From Himantopus leucocephalus (lineage: Eukaryota; Chordata; Aves; Charadriiformes; Recurvirostridae), in NCBI GenBank assembly GCA_003993805.1, contig RSEF01000001.1, forward strand, positions 148,352,857 through 148,416,856: 64,000 bases of DNA. The letters are read 5' to 3'. Shown in pieces: positions 11,931-26,423 of the stretch. The notes below the pieces were generated by a model, which was given only the letters and a program-made list of their open reading frames with translations, had not been told where the DNA came from and made no database searches. Position 1 is the first letter of the stretch, and every line of letters starts with the position of its first letter. The position numbers were made by a program, and so were the translations under genes.

Positions 11931-14900
11931 GGTCTAGCCTGGCCCAGGATGAGGTCCCCAGTACCTGGAGACAGCTGGAGAGGAGCACAAGCACGCAGCA
12001 AGCACAGCTCTGTGGCACGCTCCTCCGTGCCACCAGACCAGAGCAGGAGCTTCTCTGGCAACCTCCATGTCAGCAAGTACTGCAACACCAGAGGGGCAGG
12101 TGTGCAGAGCAGAGGACCTGACTCTATATACCTGTTCTGGGGTGGGGGGTATTTTGGAGTAGATCAGACCAAATGCCCATTTGCACAGTAAGCACATCAG
12201 GTGTGTTTCTGAATGCAACTTTTGGGTGAGTTTCACCTAAAACGAATCCTCCTTGTGGGCCCTGAGACTGTTCCCGGGCAAACTAAAGCAGAGGAGCAAA
12301 GGATGGATCAGGCAACTGCTTCAAAAGCTGTTTGTTTTGTTCTTTACTTCTTCTCTATAATTCCTAAAAATCAGTTTGCATTTTTGACAGCTACTGAACT
12401 GTGTTTGTACAAAATTATCTGCTATAAACCCAAGATCTATTCCTAAGGTGCAACAAATTACCTAAACCTGTTATCAGCATTGAAAAAGTAGCCATTAAAA
12501 GTCAGAACTGTGCCCACCTTTTTCTTTTTTCTTTTAAGGATCAGGTCACAATTACAGTCAAATATATCCCATCCCCAAAACCACAATTAATCCCTCCATC
12601 AGATTTTCTCTCAACGTTCCAGATCACCAGTGGGCTTCAAATGAGCCGCTTATTTGAAATAAGTGTCTCAGAGGAAGATCATAGAATCATGTTATTTTCC
12701 TCCACTTCACAAAATAAAAATGTTATGGTTGGAGGCGCTGGACAAATCAGACTCAGTATGGTGAAAAGTGGGAAGAGTAAGTGCTCTCCTACTAACAAGG
12801 TCATCACCAAATTAAGTCTCACTGCTGGCATCTCTGCAGGGCTGAAAGGTGGTCCTTTACGCCACCAGAGAAGTTCTCCAAGCTGAAACTGCATCAAGCT
12901 AAATAATCTAGTCTTGGAAAGAGTCAGCCTTCAAGGCAGAGGCAACATGTATGGTTTGTTCACAGCTCCTAGGGGCCCCTGCAGCAAAGGGACAAGGTAC
13001 ATCAGTGATCCAGGCTGAACAATACAAAAGATGCTCCATTAGAGCTAACAAAAATCATGTGTCCTGGCTCACCAGCCCTTTGTGACCCTTTGGGTCTTGC
13101 CTGTGTGCTTCAAGTGCATTTATTTTCTTTCTTGACCAAATTGGACCCTCATAAAAGATGTTATAAATCAACCCTGACCTAGATACGTTGTTCTGCCAAA
13201 AATACATAAGCTCGTTGATTCCTGTTGTGTCTGCTCAGCAAAATAAACACTGCCGCTATAGATGCAATGACAGTACGCCTAATCAGGTTGCACTAAAGGT
13301 GCTAGGACAAAGGCAGAGAATAATAAGACAGGTGAGAAAGGGCTCAGAAACCCCTGACTTCAGGGTAGTCCCAGTTAGAGCACCTCCTGCCTCAGGCCTG
13401 AGGACTCTGGAGTTGATGGCTTCACAACAGACAAACTGTACTGGAGATGGAGATGTGGTCCTCCTCAAAGGAACTGGCCAGCAGTCCCATCTAGTCAAGC
13501 ATTTCCCAGAGCCTACCTTGGTTTGGTAAGACTTCATCACACCTAAACTGTGCTAAAAAATGCCAACTTGTTCAATCGATTTAATTGTTCTAATAAACTA
13601 ACATTTATATTTTGAATTCATTCTAGTCACAACAAGAATTTAAAATTCTTGAAAGTACTCCTCTGCCCATATGCAGTGATTTATGTGGGTTATGCATGAT
13701 AGAGAAGTTTCTTACAATAATCTTCCCCTCATTTATCATGTCTTGAATAACTCATTTCTGGCCTTCGCCCAGAAATAACAGAGCTATGCCCATGCTAATG
13801 CTGATAAAGCTTTTCTTCATATCATCCTGGATTTTCTTCTCTATTTGACATTTTATACACAGGAAAGAAACATGGACAGATACATTAAAATGTACTAAAT
13901 TAAGGAATTACAAGGAAACAGGAAATAGGTTTTCTGCAACTTTAAATAATGGAAACAAAATGTGGTCACATCAAAGCAAAGGCCAGAGCAGGAAGACAGT
14001 CGATTCAGCATGAAATTAAACAAATATGCAAGGAATGAGGTCTACAAGAAGGTCCAGATTTCATCCGAGGATTCAAGTTCCAAGGGGAGGCAAGGTGACA
14101 GGGCAGGGCCCATAAACTTCTTCACACCCATGGAGCGTAGGAACTGGTTGTCAACAGAAGGAATAAAAAGCAATATCCTACAGAACGAATTGGCTATTGG
14201 TAGCAGCTTGCTGAAGCAGGGCAAAGGCATTTAGAGACTGCAAGAGATTAATACCTCTACCTCTGACCTGCAGGCTGCAGTATATTGTGAGGACCATGTT
14301 GATCGTAAACTGATGTGTATTTTGCTTTTGCCATTTCACCTTTGAGTTGGGATCCAAAAGGACGTAAAGACTAAAAAGGGGAAAACATCAATCTGCTCAA
14401 TTTCCCTTTTCACTAAGTCCACTCTGGAAGATGAACTGCAGCCCAGTTTCAATATAGATATCAAAGGGTTGTACAGAAGGGACTGGGGGGAATAACTGGG
14501 AAGGAAGTAATCCAATAATTGGATTGAAACATTGGACCCAGCTCGCAAACCTAATGCCCAAGCAAAAAAAAAGGAGTAAAGCAAGGGCAATAAGGAAAGC
14601 CAATGGCACATATTGCTTGAATATTCCAGGCAGAGGACGAGTTATTTGTGAGCATACATTGTTTTGACTAGATACCCAACTACTATGTAAAAACGATGAC
14701 GATAACTTTAATGAGAACTTAGTGCACTGTACCATAAATGCCAAACAAAGGTCCAATATTCTACATATATTTTTCTATTATTTTGATAGGAATAGTTATT
14801 TTAAAATTGAATCAGCCAAAACAAACAGCTGCCCTGAATCTCTTCCAGTACATGAGCAATCTTCTTCTAATATTTACCAGATTGTGCCTTTGCCTTTACA

Positions 14901-17900
14901 GAAAAGGAAAAAATAAAAGTCTTATCTATGTTCTGATACAAGAAGTCACATGCAAAACACTGTGTCACCTCTTGCTGCATCATCCCCTATGTGATATAGG
15001 CAAGTTGCTCTCCCATTGGAAACATCTGCATCCCATTCAAAGGCTGAGAGACCAGCCTGACATTTCCGTCAGACAGCAATGGCACTCATCCCAGGACAAG
15101 CAGGTGATTTTTTTCAGTCTGCAGCATTTCACAATGGCACTGTTCCCTACCAGTGTATATTTGCCAGCTAGAAGCGATAGAGTTTCAAAGTCTGAACAAA
15201 AGCAATCAGAATTAAGATATTACCTGATCCTGTATATTTTTAGAAGTAGGTCAACAGTTGTTTTATTTTAAAAGCCAAGGAATTTTGAGCAAGATGAACT
15301 TGGCCAATCAGTACAAAATGTATTAATTATTTTTTCATGTCTATTGGCTTGGATGCCTAGCCCTGCTTTACCATTTTAGTACTGAAATGAAATACATTAT
15401 GCTGAAGCAGATAACCTTATTAGATTTTGAACTTCACTACTAAGTCTGTCTAGTTAATTTGCTGTATGAGAAATGTAAATTACACACATGGTCACAGGTG
15501 TGCATATACCACATATAAGCATTTACACATTTCTGACTCATAAAGCCAAAATTCTGTTTTTGCAGGTTACTTGTGTCAGACAAAGAAACCATAATGGAGT
15601 CGAGCATTTGTCTGATAAAGTCCAACTCTTACAAAAAGCATGCAATGTCCTTTTCCCTTCTACACAATCCAATCAGAGAAAAGATAGTTTCTTTGGTAAC
15701 AGTTCCCAGCCCTACCCTGCCAACACTTAGCCCGAACAACCCCTCGGACACAATTTTTTCTCCACCGATCTTGTTCCTACTACTTGTTCTGATTTTGTGC
15801 TTGGTTTCCTAATGCTTTGCCCTTGACCACTCGTGGTTTCAACATATTGTCTTCCCATCTCAGAAATGGTTATCAGATGACAGGGGATACCCCTTCTGCC
15901 TCAAAGTTAAACCTCTATAGCAGCCAAAGGACAGGATTCCGGGGAGCAGAGGCTCTCAGGCTCTCACCTGTTTTAAAATGCCCTTCTTACTTTTACTATG
16001 AATAAGATACATCAAACACTTAGTGAGGTTTCATCCAGTCCACAATAATATGTTTTCTATTCAGTATGAAAAATAGGAAGCTAAGGGAAAAAAAGGAACC
16101 AAATCTTCAAACAGGTTATGTATGTGACATCTGGAGCCAACGTATCTAACAAAAATTAGTGTAAGTGCTCATTTGCTTTTAACGCATTTAATTTTGTACT
16201 TAAAAAAAGTATATCACAAGCTGTTTTATTTCAGCCACAAGATGCTGGGGTAGATACAGGAACAGTTGGCTTCACCGGAGATCAGCATGGATCATCATGT
16301 TCTGTTCTTGCCTTAAGGTCTAATAACGTTATTCTGGAATAGAGCAGAAATGAATCTGAAGAACACAAAGGGAAAGTTTCTTTCTGTATCTGCATTCAGA
16401 AAAAAAGAAAAATGCTACAGCAGAAATATATACTGTTGACTATTGTTGGTCTATTGCAAAACACACATTTTAGTCTTCAGAAGTCTCACTGCAGAAAGGT
16501 CCCCGATAGGATGGGAACTGGCGTAACTCTTCTAATTTGTAAAGCAGATTATTTAACATTTAAGGATTTAATGTCTCCTCTGTGATTTTTCTATCTTATG
16601 TTCACACGCATTATTGCCCTTTTGTAAAAATAACTTTATTTATTTTTAAAATATAAACTCTGTATGATGAACAAAAATAACAGTGCCTCAGCTGGATTTC
16701 CTGCCACCCCAATTCCAATGCTGAAAGATGTGGAGGAACAAAACCTTAACAATTGGATATGTGCTCAGATTTAGCAAACATGGTGAGAGAAGGGTGGCAA
16801 TGGAGATTGCATTTCATCAAATTAACCGCTCTCATCTAACATAACTATAAAAAATTTTCCCTGGCATCCATCATGCAATAGTCACTACAGGTTTTCTCCA
16901 TCATGCATTCCATTAACCAAAGAAATCTCAAGTTCAGTTAAATCCACCTTCAATTTTAGAAAGTCAAAAGTGCTTTCTAGGTGATGCAGTTTCTGAGTTT
17001 ATAGTCCAGTGAGGACCTTTCTGGCACTTGGATAGCCCTTCCTATGCAACCTTCCCCTTCATGATTTGCAAACGATACCATGGGAGGCAGTGGAGTAGGG
17101 AAACTGACATCTTCTGCTTCACTATATGTACCATGAAATGGCAGTAAAGTATAACCATTCAAGAGTTAGAAAATTATAACAGAGACTGAACACTGTGAAA
17201 ATTAAGGCAAACTACAAAAACTTCAGTTCACCATTGTGTCAGTCATAAAAGAAATTAAACTCCTTGTTTTGTATCAGGTGATTCTGCAATGCTGGCACAA
17301 AAAACCAAGGGCAGCATAAGCTTCTTTCAGTAGCAAAGGTCAGCAGATACTACTGGGAACAGATGCACCAGGAATAAGGTAAGGAGATGCCACTGTCATT
17401 CTTGCAACTACTTTATACAAATCCACCATCACACTCATATAAGAAGCACAGTTAAGGAGGAACATTAACCTGAAAGCATCACATTCCTAGGTTTTTTTAA
17501 TTCAAATATTTACCACAAACTGCTGAAACTTGGACTACATGATTATTTGCCTGAAGCACTATGAAAGAGCCTTAGGCAACTTCTACTCCAAATGAAGCTA
17601 CTGCACCTCAGGAAAGAAAAAGGAAACAAGGAAAAAGAGAGAGACTTCTGGCATAATATCCTGTTGGGAAGCTGGTAAAATTCAAAGCCTTGTCAGACTG
17701 CGGTCAGCATCCTGTAACAACTCAGCGTATGTGGGGCTCCTTTAGAAGACTGCTTGAGTAAGAAGTCAAGACAGTGAATGTCACGAAACACCTTCTGTAG
17801 ACCTTCAACCTGGGGGTGGGGGAGATGTCTTTTAATGCTGGTAACATACTCCATTGGCTGGTGATTTTCACAATCATTTTGGACTAAGCAAGTGTCAGTT

Positions 17901-18373
17901 ACAGGCACAAAGCTGCTGCCAACTATTACAAAGAGCAATGCATTTAAAAAGAAAGTCAGCGGGGATCCAGGAACCATCTTTTTGATTCCCTTATTGGGTT
18001 TTTGGTAGGAAAGCCACAAAACAAAACTACTGCTGGGTCGTAAGACAAAAGGTGTCTTAACATCAACTGTGAATTTCTGGGTTTATTCGGAAATATGATG
18101 AATCCCCAGTAAATAAATTAATTACTGCAGGAAGTTAGATGAACTACTGTTCATGTGAACGTCCTTCATCATTCTCACTTTCTGTCCTTCCTTTGCTGCC
18201 TGTTGAGGTTGCAAGTGCTTGGGGCAGGCAAAGCAAAATAAATCCTGATGCCTTCTGATCCGGAAGGATGTGAAGCAAAGCACTGAACAGGCTCCAGCTC
18301 CTCTGTCTCACTCTGTATTACAAACTCTCGGGAAATAATAGGCTATCACGCTTCACAGCACTTTCAGAAACCC
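11931..18373. other. Intronic unique sequence, no gene seen
   Basis: The stretch is mostly AT-rich. A short continuation of the CR1 at 11439 may reach about 12090 but could not be traced with confidence. Frames up to 177 codons (14738-15271) lack recognisable domains and are of chance length for this composition. Confidence 0.5.
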
Positions 18374-18417
18374 ACATATATATGTATGTATGTACGTACA
18401 TATATATGGATATATGT
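18374..18417. repeat. TA/TATG low-complexity tract with a palindromic core
   Basis: The tract alternates TATATATG and TATG units around a TGTACGTACA palindrome. It is a compound microsatellite. Confidence 0.85.
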
Positions 18418-21400
18418 CTATTAGATAGCAGGAGCAACACGCTTTTGAATTTAAAAATATTTACATTAGAGTTTTCATATTTCATTTCCTCTACTGAAGT
18501 ATCTACATTATTTAGAAACCAAGACCATTTACACACAAAACCCCCAGCTGTTGTTCTTGGAAAGCCATCTCTACACCACCATAATGTTAGTGTGAGCACA
18601 ATTCTACAGAGAACGTTTTTCACCTCTCCTAATGTTTAGCTTTAAAAGTTTTCATAGGGAAAGTTTGGGGTTTTTTAAAGTAACAACTAGTGTACTCCTT
18701 AAAACTGCTTATTTCTTTATAAAACATATTTGTGTACATTAAGTGGTGACATTTGTCAGCTGTCTTGGTGCTGTTTTGTTTTGATGCCATCCCTTGTAAC
18801 ACTATGAGTTGTTAACTGTCCAGGCTACAGTTACTGATGCTGAGAGGTGGAGTAGGACTTCATGTGCAGTTACGTTCTGCAGAGCCCTGAAATCTGGACA
18901 TTTTTATACTAGATTGTATTTCACAGAAAGAGTTAACCAAGTACTTCACTCCAAGTCAAAAAAGTAGAAAGTATAGCAAGAGAGACAGGTCACGTAAGGA
19001 CTATTCGCCAGGCTGAGCCGAATATTCTAGGCAGTACTTTTACAAGCACTCAGGAGATGAACATTTGTTTCACTTCCACTATTTATGGCACGCTGCAATA
19101 CAGTAATGATTTCTAAAAAAGGGGGGAAAATGCTCTGGAAGCATTACTGCCTGTAAGACACCTGTTAGCGTTTTGACAATCTCATACAAAACAACATTAC
19201 TTACACAACACATACACTGCCATTATGGTCTAAAGGCTTTAAACAGAATAGTCCAACATCGTGTCAGTACTTCAGAGTTGCAAAACCACAAAGGAATGAT
19301 GTTGTTTATCTTAAGTGAATGTCAATAAAAGCCTTCCACAAAACTAGGCTGTCGAGTGTTTTCTGTAAGTCATACTGTTTGGGGAAGGTTTGTATTAATC
19401 TCTGTAGTCAAATCACCGGCGAGGAGAATATCCAACTTGCAGTGGGCAGCGGCGAGACGAAGGTCCTCTGCTGCCCCAAGGGTTGGTCCAAGTTCTCAGC
19501 ACAGTGCTCCTCCGACTGGAAATCCTGCAAAGCACACGCAAGGGATGGCCAGGTTGGTCTTGCAGGAGCCATCTCAGGTTGAGACACAACAGCATCAGCC
19601 GTGTTGTCTATGTATTGACAGTATCCTGGCCCCTCATTGCTGACATGAAGGTAAGGGGACAATTCACTGGGCTGCCTTTTCTGTCCATTCACCTATAAAG
19701 CTATGCTTCTTCATTCATGAAATCTAGCTTTAATGTAGACGGTTGTAAACATAAATTAAACCTCTGTACGCTTTACCCTTCTATTTATCTCTTTTTTATC
19801 TACTTCTTTAATATTTCTTCTGCTATGCATAATATAATAATAGTGTGTCCTGGTTTGAGGACCACGACATAGTGTGAAATGCCTTCTCTCAGGATACATC
19901 AGGTCTATAAACACATACAATTTGTTTGGGAATGGTGGAGAGCTTGTTTTCTAGTATTATGAGGCTTTCTTTTATAGTCCTATTAATTCACAAGTTACCA
20001 GGCTTTAAATCTGCCCTTATTACAATACTGTATATTGGCTGTTCTTCCCCTCAAGCTACTGCCTCCTTTTCAACCTTGTAAGAGAATAAAACTCCACATT
20101 TGGAAGAAGAAAACATTTCTATGGACAAAGGGTAAGGAGGATGTTTCAGCCAGCAAACAGAACATTAAAAAAAAAAAGTCATCTGACAAAGATGTATTTT
20201 ACCTTTAACTGCAAACCCTACAGTATTCTCGCTGGACGCTTCTGCATACTTGGCCAAAGAATTCAGAAACAAGGGAAATAATAATTTAACAAAATTTGTA
20301 AGACTGTCTTCATGAACTGATAATGTCTCTGGTTTGAAAGGATGCTTTTTTTAAGTGTATGAAGAATAATATTCCCCTTCCGTTATATTTGCCTTTCCAG
20401 TGAACAGATATTGTTTGTATCTGATTGTAGCAAAAGTAAATTACATTTAAATAACAATATACAGGGGGCTTTCAAGCTTTTGATAGATCAAAACTTTATT
20501 TGAATAAATATTCAAGAAAACTTCAAATTACTGAAAAGAGACTTATTCAAGATCAAATTATTCCTCCACAATTACACAGACATTTACTTAACATAGTTAC
20601 TCCAAAATTCAGCAGCTCCCATCCTCATTGTGTGAAAAGCCAAGACTGGAAAAGACGGTACAAAAGGGCAGTTAACATACTGCAACTTCATGGAACTTGG
20701 GAGAACAGTGCTTCCTGCGATGCTTTACAGTTCCAAACATATGTTTTTGTTGTGACATTATGCTTCCTCAAGCCTTTTTTAACCCTAAAGTACTACAGTT
20801 ATTTAGCCGTATAAATAGAAGGATGGGAAAAAATGTCAAAAAATGCAGAAGAAAGTCCTGTGCGCTTCTCCCACAAAGCCTGGGGCCGTCTAGCTGCAAT
20901 GGCCTTAGAGGACTTTATGCCAGCATAAAAAGTTAAAGCTGTTTAATCCAGTTTTATGTAAGGGTAAGGTGGCTGGAAATCATGTAGTCACGACCAGTTC
21001 CAAGCAAAGCCTCCTGTCCCTCTTCCCATGAGGGTGATAACACTGAATCAACCCCTGAAAACCGGTATCACACGAACCATTCCTCTTTAGCAGAGACAGG
21101 CGGCCTCAAGAGCAGACACCGAAGACACCGAGTTGAGAAAGAACAGATCTGAGCCATGAGCTGGGAGTTTTTCTCTAGCACTATGCCAAATATGACATCA
21201 TGCTTGAACTACAAACAAAAGCTAATAATAGTTTCTGATCTTAATTTACAAAACAGAGTTTTTACACATTTTTGGAGCCTTACCAGATTTGAAAGATCCG
21301 TGGAGCCTAATCATTGCCCAGCAGAACATTCCTATTCCTCTCCAGCCACCACCAGAACCGATTAAGCAAGTACCACTGCTTGAAACAATTAATTGCTCTG

Positions 21401-23555
21401 CGGCTGGTGAAGCGTCCCACAAGCATTCAAAAGGTCATAACTATCGATTACCAACTGCCCGAGCCCATTTATCAATAGGGAAAAAAAATATCAATATTTG
21501 GCCTTTAAAAAAGGCCAAGTTCCCGCTTCTTGATTTCAATCCAATGTTTGTATGGTAAAAAATAAATAAATCCTTACAAGGTTTTCAAAAAATGCTATCA
21601 ACATAGAAGTCACTGGGAAACCTCCTTGCATTTTAAAAGAAAAACTGAACTGGCCGGACAGCCCCACCAAGGCTCAACCTCAGCTGAGGTTCATATAAGA
21701 CAGTTCCCAAAACTAAAGAAAGAAATTGTTGAGAAAAACCAAGCAAGCACTGAAGCCGTGAGACCAATTCTCCTTTCTCTAACAGCGATTCCTCTGGCGC
21801 CAATACATCGCTTCCAGCCAACACCTATAGCAAGAGCCAGCAGGTGGAACAAACTACTTGAATTATTTTACCGCCATGGAGCAAGACGGTGCACATGCGC
21901 GACTATCACGACTCAAACAACCTTCAGTATTTATGATCACGGGCTCACACATTTCAGCTGCAGAAAGTATTTAGGTAGGTCAAATCTGAGGAACTCAGTC
22001 GATGTCAGTGCAGCAGCTGGTTGGCACTTCAAATACCTGCAAGCACGTAATGAAAACGGTTCTAATTTCAAGGCTGGATCACTGTTTCAGGCTAAATGTT
22101 GATATTTGAAATATAAACAGTTTAATGGCTCACAACTCGGGGCAATCTTACTGAGCAGGAATGAATACACCTTTCTGGTGATGTTATCCCCACGATTCTG
22201 GCCCAGAGCTGTTTCATCCTACAGGATAACCAACCAGTGCAATGAACTGAAAAGGTCACCTTGGATCAACTAATTTCACTCCATTTTGGACAGAAGGCCT
22301 TTCCAATTTCCCCCTAAATGCAGAAGGAACCATGATTTTTAATATCTGAAGGTCAGTTTACCTTTCATCCTTCCCTTCAGTTTTAGTCACAGATTCAGCC
22401 CAGGGGCTTGTGCTTTAATTTGAACCAAGTGTGGAATACTTCAAGTTCTGAAAACAGATCCTAAACTCAGAATTTCTAATAACCTTACTTCCTTTTCTTT
22501 GAGCTTTCCCTCATCAATATTTTCATTCCAGAAGAGACCACTTCCAGTGTAGCGAAATGAAACAAACTCAGTAAGAAACCGGACTCTGGCAGAGTCCTAG
22601 GAGCTGCTACCCTTAATCTATTAGATAGTAAAAGATCTCAGGGCCTGGGCACTCTGTTCCTTTTTCCTTGCGTTTACAGATCTGGGGTCGCTTCTCTGGA
22701 AAGCATACAGCAAGTACAATCATTACAGGGAAAAAAAAAATCCATTATTCCTATTTCTCATGAAATAAAACTTTTAAGTCACTGTTAAACAGTACCAAAA
22801 CCTGACGGGAGCAGCTTAATGCCTACTTAACGCACCTGTATGTAAAAATGCTCATCAAGCCGTGGTGGTGAGACGGTGGGTGTGAGTGACTTTGTCCCAT
22901 CACCACCACGTGCTGCCCCATGGCCCACCACAGGGAACAGGGCCAGGGACACAGGAGAAGAGAGGCAGGAGCTCCTTCCCTCCTGAGCCAGCGATGGAGG
23001 GGATTACCCCAAGCAGCTCTCTGGCAACCACCCAGAAGCCAGACCCCTATAATTCATCGCTTAATTCTAACTACTTTGCAGAGCAGGCTGCAAAAGAGCT
23101 CATTAGCTTCACAAGCTACCTAAAATGCTGAAGCGGGAAAGAAGAATTTGCTTTAAGTGTACCCTCAGTAATATGTTTTTGTGATTTTAACTTTTTTAGT
23201 GACTTCATTCCCTTCCTGTAAATCTGTGTTTTGAGTAAACATGCTTTTATCATTAAATCTTCTCAGCGATAAAGCTGACTCAGAGTAATATGACACACAC
23301 CAAGACCTCCTTCTTTCCAGGGTACCGACTCATCCTTCCAGGGCGAACCCTTCGCTCTCTTTGTTTCCCACTGAAACGGCTCAAAGCCTTCCTGAAAGCC
23401 TCCCAGCAATCTGCCACAGGGGCGCAAGGCTACGGCTATAGCTTTTCAAAAGCCATCTGCCTGTGCAGCCCAGCCTCTCTGAGCAGCATGAAGGCAGTGG
23501 GAGAAAATCCCAGAACATGAGCATTCAAAAGAAACTGTATTTACACTCAGCTTTC
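18418..23555. other. Intronic unique sequence; one exon-like patch at 19408-19650
   Basis: The sequence is AT-rich except for a GC-richer block near 19.4-19.65 kb that is open on both strands and has splice-like edges (see findings). An 11-base G run ends the stretch at 23556-23566. No known protein was recognised. Confidence 0.5.
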
Positions 23556-23980
23556 GGGGGGGGGGGAGATAAACGATGTCATAAAAAATATTCACCGGGG
23601 TCCTTATGGAAATTAGCACGCTGTACACCTAAGCTCCAGGTACCACCTCACCCATGCACAAGTGGTTTGGTGCCTGTCCCACCAGTTTGGAGAGAAATAG
23701 GAGGGGAAAATCTTGGTCGGGACACGCAGCCTGGGCACAGAGCCTCTTCGTTAGGGTGGCTGACCAAGGCCTGATTACCGCAGGCACAAGGGAGGCCCGT
23801 TCACCACTCCCCAAGCTGTCACAGGAGGGGACCATCCCCGTGGGCAGCCTATTCTGCCCGCACGTGTGTGTATAGGGCTCTGAGCGCGGCAGCTGGAGCC
23901 GGGCCATGGGCAGAGAGGTCCATGTGGTCGGGGTACCAGCAACTGCAGTGGGGCTGCGCCTCGGTGGCCTGCATGCCCAG

Positions 23981-23994
23981 GTGCCACCAAGTGG
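23981..23994 (-). promoter_or_regulatory. CTCF-like motif candidate
   Basis: The minus strand reads CCACTTGGTGGCAC, which agrees with the CTCF core consensus CCASYAGRKGGCRS at 13 of 14 positions, the mismatch being T for A at position 6. It is a motif match only; many such matches are unbound. Confidence 0.25.
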
Positions 23995-24036
23995 GGAGAC
24001 TGGGATCCAGTGGCAGCTACAGGCTAGACTGAGAAT

Positions 24037-24221
24037 ATGTATGTGCATACATATGCTGTATATATGTTGATATAGATGTCTATATTGGACTTTCATCTTA
24101 AACAGCTGGAGAGGAGAAACAGAATCATGCTTGTGTGAATGCTGTGTGCCCTGTCTGTGTTGATTCGTGCGTATATATAACCATGTATGTACATACACAC
24201 ACACATACATATAGTGTGCCC
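24037..24221. repeat. TATG/CA-rich simple-sequence region
   Basis: Scattered ATGTATGTGCATACATATG-type runs, a short (AC)n near 24195-24204 and several TATATA stretches lie within 185 bases. The repeats are interrupted, so the array is old. Confidence 0.7.
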
Positions 24222-26423
24222 ATATGTGCCTATCGGGGAGAGATGCTGGGCCCGGGGACATGGAGCTGCAGCAGGCTCACCTCTATTTGGCTGTTAGATT
24301 CTGCATCCCCTCACCCTGTGCACTCTCTTGGAATGCTACCATATCTTCAGAACGCATTTTAAAAATCATTGGTATAGCTTAAAACATAAAGCGTTGGTCG
24401 AAAGCATCAAGCAGTTCTTCTGAAGGCTGCATCACCAGATAGCAGCCTTAATCATAAAATGCTTTTTGCAGCTCTGCGTGATATCCCTGGATCCAGCTGA
24501 GGAATCCTAATGACTACAGGAGGCTTTAAATGTCTTTACACAGCAATTTGCAACATGAAAAGGCACTGGCTTACTTTATACTGCCAGAACACTTACATTC
24601 TTTTCTTTTGGCATCTCAGAAAGTGATCAAAGAATCACCCTTCTTTCAGTGCTGGGTTCTTGTAAAAAAACAGTTTCTCCACCTTGATCGTGTATATCTG
24701 AATGTTGTTAAAGAGTAACGTAGATAAAACAAGGAATTGGACTAATTCCAGTTTTTTAAAAAATCTACACATAGGTAACCAGGAAAAGTTCAAGAGTCCA
24801 TCTTTGTCAAGAGAATACTACAAATACACATTGGGGAAAACGGTTACCTGCTCTCTGAGAAACCATTTCAGCTGTGGAGTACAACGAGGACATATTATAG
24901 GCAAGAAAACACAGGGACAATTCTTTTGACTGGCTCAAAAGGATTGGAAAAGTCTAGGAAAAATCAAAATAAGGAACCAGTCTCCAGTCCCTTGATCCTG
25001 AGAGTGAACTGCATCTAGAAATGAGAGGTTCACTGTTAAGTACTAGGTACTGCTTTTCACTGCAGCAGTGTAAAAATAGAAAGCCCCAAAATAGAATAAA
25101 GAACAAATTCTCCTCTGTTAGGTTCATCTTGAAAAAGTAGTAAGCTTTGGTTCTCAGTGTTTACCATGGATGAGATAAACTATACCACGGGAGCTGGAGT
25201 CAGCTGTGAACATGGAAAGTTTTGAGATTGTGCTAATTTCTTGTGGGAATGGGGGTTCTTTGGTGCAGGTCCAGCTCCTGAGAAAGGGTTTGACACGAAG
25301 TTCACTGAAGTCTCTCTCTGACTACAGAAAGTTTTACGTCAGATCCAGAGGACCATGCAACGTGACTTTCATCTACTGGGCAGGAACTCCAGGACCAGAC
25401 GGGATACAGCTGATGAGAGCCATCTCCATCACAAGCAAGATCCTGAAGGTAGCAAAGGATATTCTGCTCCTGGCAGAAAGGCTGAAGTGTACAGAAAAGC
25501 AAAGAGGAGACACCAGATCAGCGTTTTCACGTTCCTGCTGCTGAATTCTGCACTGGTCATTGTATTCAACACCAGCCACAAGTTTCTTCAGGGTCCATGA
25601 ATTAAAACTCCTAGGTGAGAGATACAGACTGAATCGGGACATCAAAAATATCACATGGATTACTACAGGTAGCCCTTTTACTAACGCTCAGTATAAAGCG
25701 CTGGAAACAGGAACAGACGTTTCCCATTTAAGGCTGTAGATACTCGGCTATTATGAAATGAAGACTAAGCCATAACTTAAAAATGTAAGCTAAGGAACTA
25801 GGGTCAGCATAAGAACCGAGATTACCCGAGTTCATGTGACTGAAGACGTACACCTGCAACCCAGGCTTACAGCCTGCCGTCCTGTTGTATCTGTGGACGC
25901 TGCTTCACAAAACAGAAGGGGCAACAAGACCTCCTATTCTTCCTGAGACTATGCTTAGGAAGAAGGTTAGAAACTTTTCCCCAAACACGGAGCCCTTTAC
26001 AGCTAGTCATATCTTATGTGAAGGTAAGAGTTCCCTGATGTCCTTTATTAAAGCCGCTGAAGCTAATGTGAGGAATGTGCTTCACCCCTGCCTAATGGCA
26101 TCAACCTGCGCCACGTGCCACCCAGCCCAGGAGAACAGTACTGCACGTACAGATGGTCCTCCTTAGTGAAGGGATGGCCTGAGATGGGCACAAGTCTCCC
26201 TTGGGGAGGTGGAACGGTACTTCCCAGGGGTGAACGAGCAAAGAAGAGGTTGCTGTTGAGCTTAGATTAGTTTGCATGCTATTTTTTTAACTCCGTCAGT
26301 TTGAATATGAACAGATTTTTATTTTACTTCAATTTGAGTCAAGGAACAATTTATTTTGTGCTAAGAAACACATACATAGCATAAAGCGGTTACACCATGT
26401 TTTAATAGTACCTCCACTACCAA

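Noticed and set aside
12677..12750. ATCATAGAATCATG resembling a CR1 3' tail
   Set aside because: The following sequence does not match CR1 beyond a few bases.
21837..21850. CTCF-like CCAGCAGGTGGAAC
   Set aside because: The single mismatch falls on the most constrained GGC part of the motif.
23629..24261. 210-codon minus-strand frame
   Set aside because: It crosses a TATG/CA simple-sequence region and has no recognisable domain. Chance frame.
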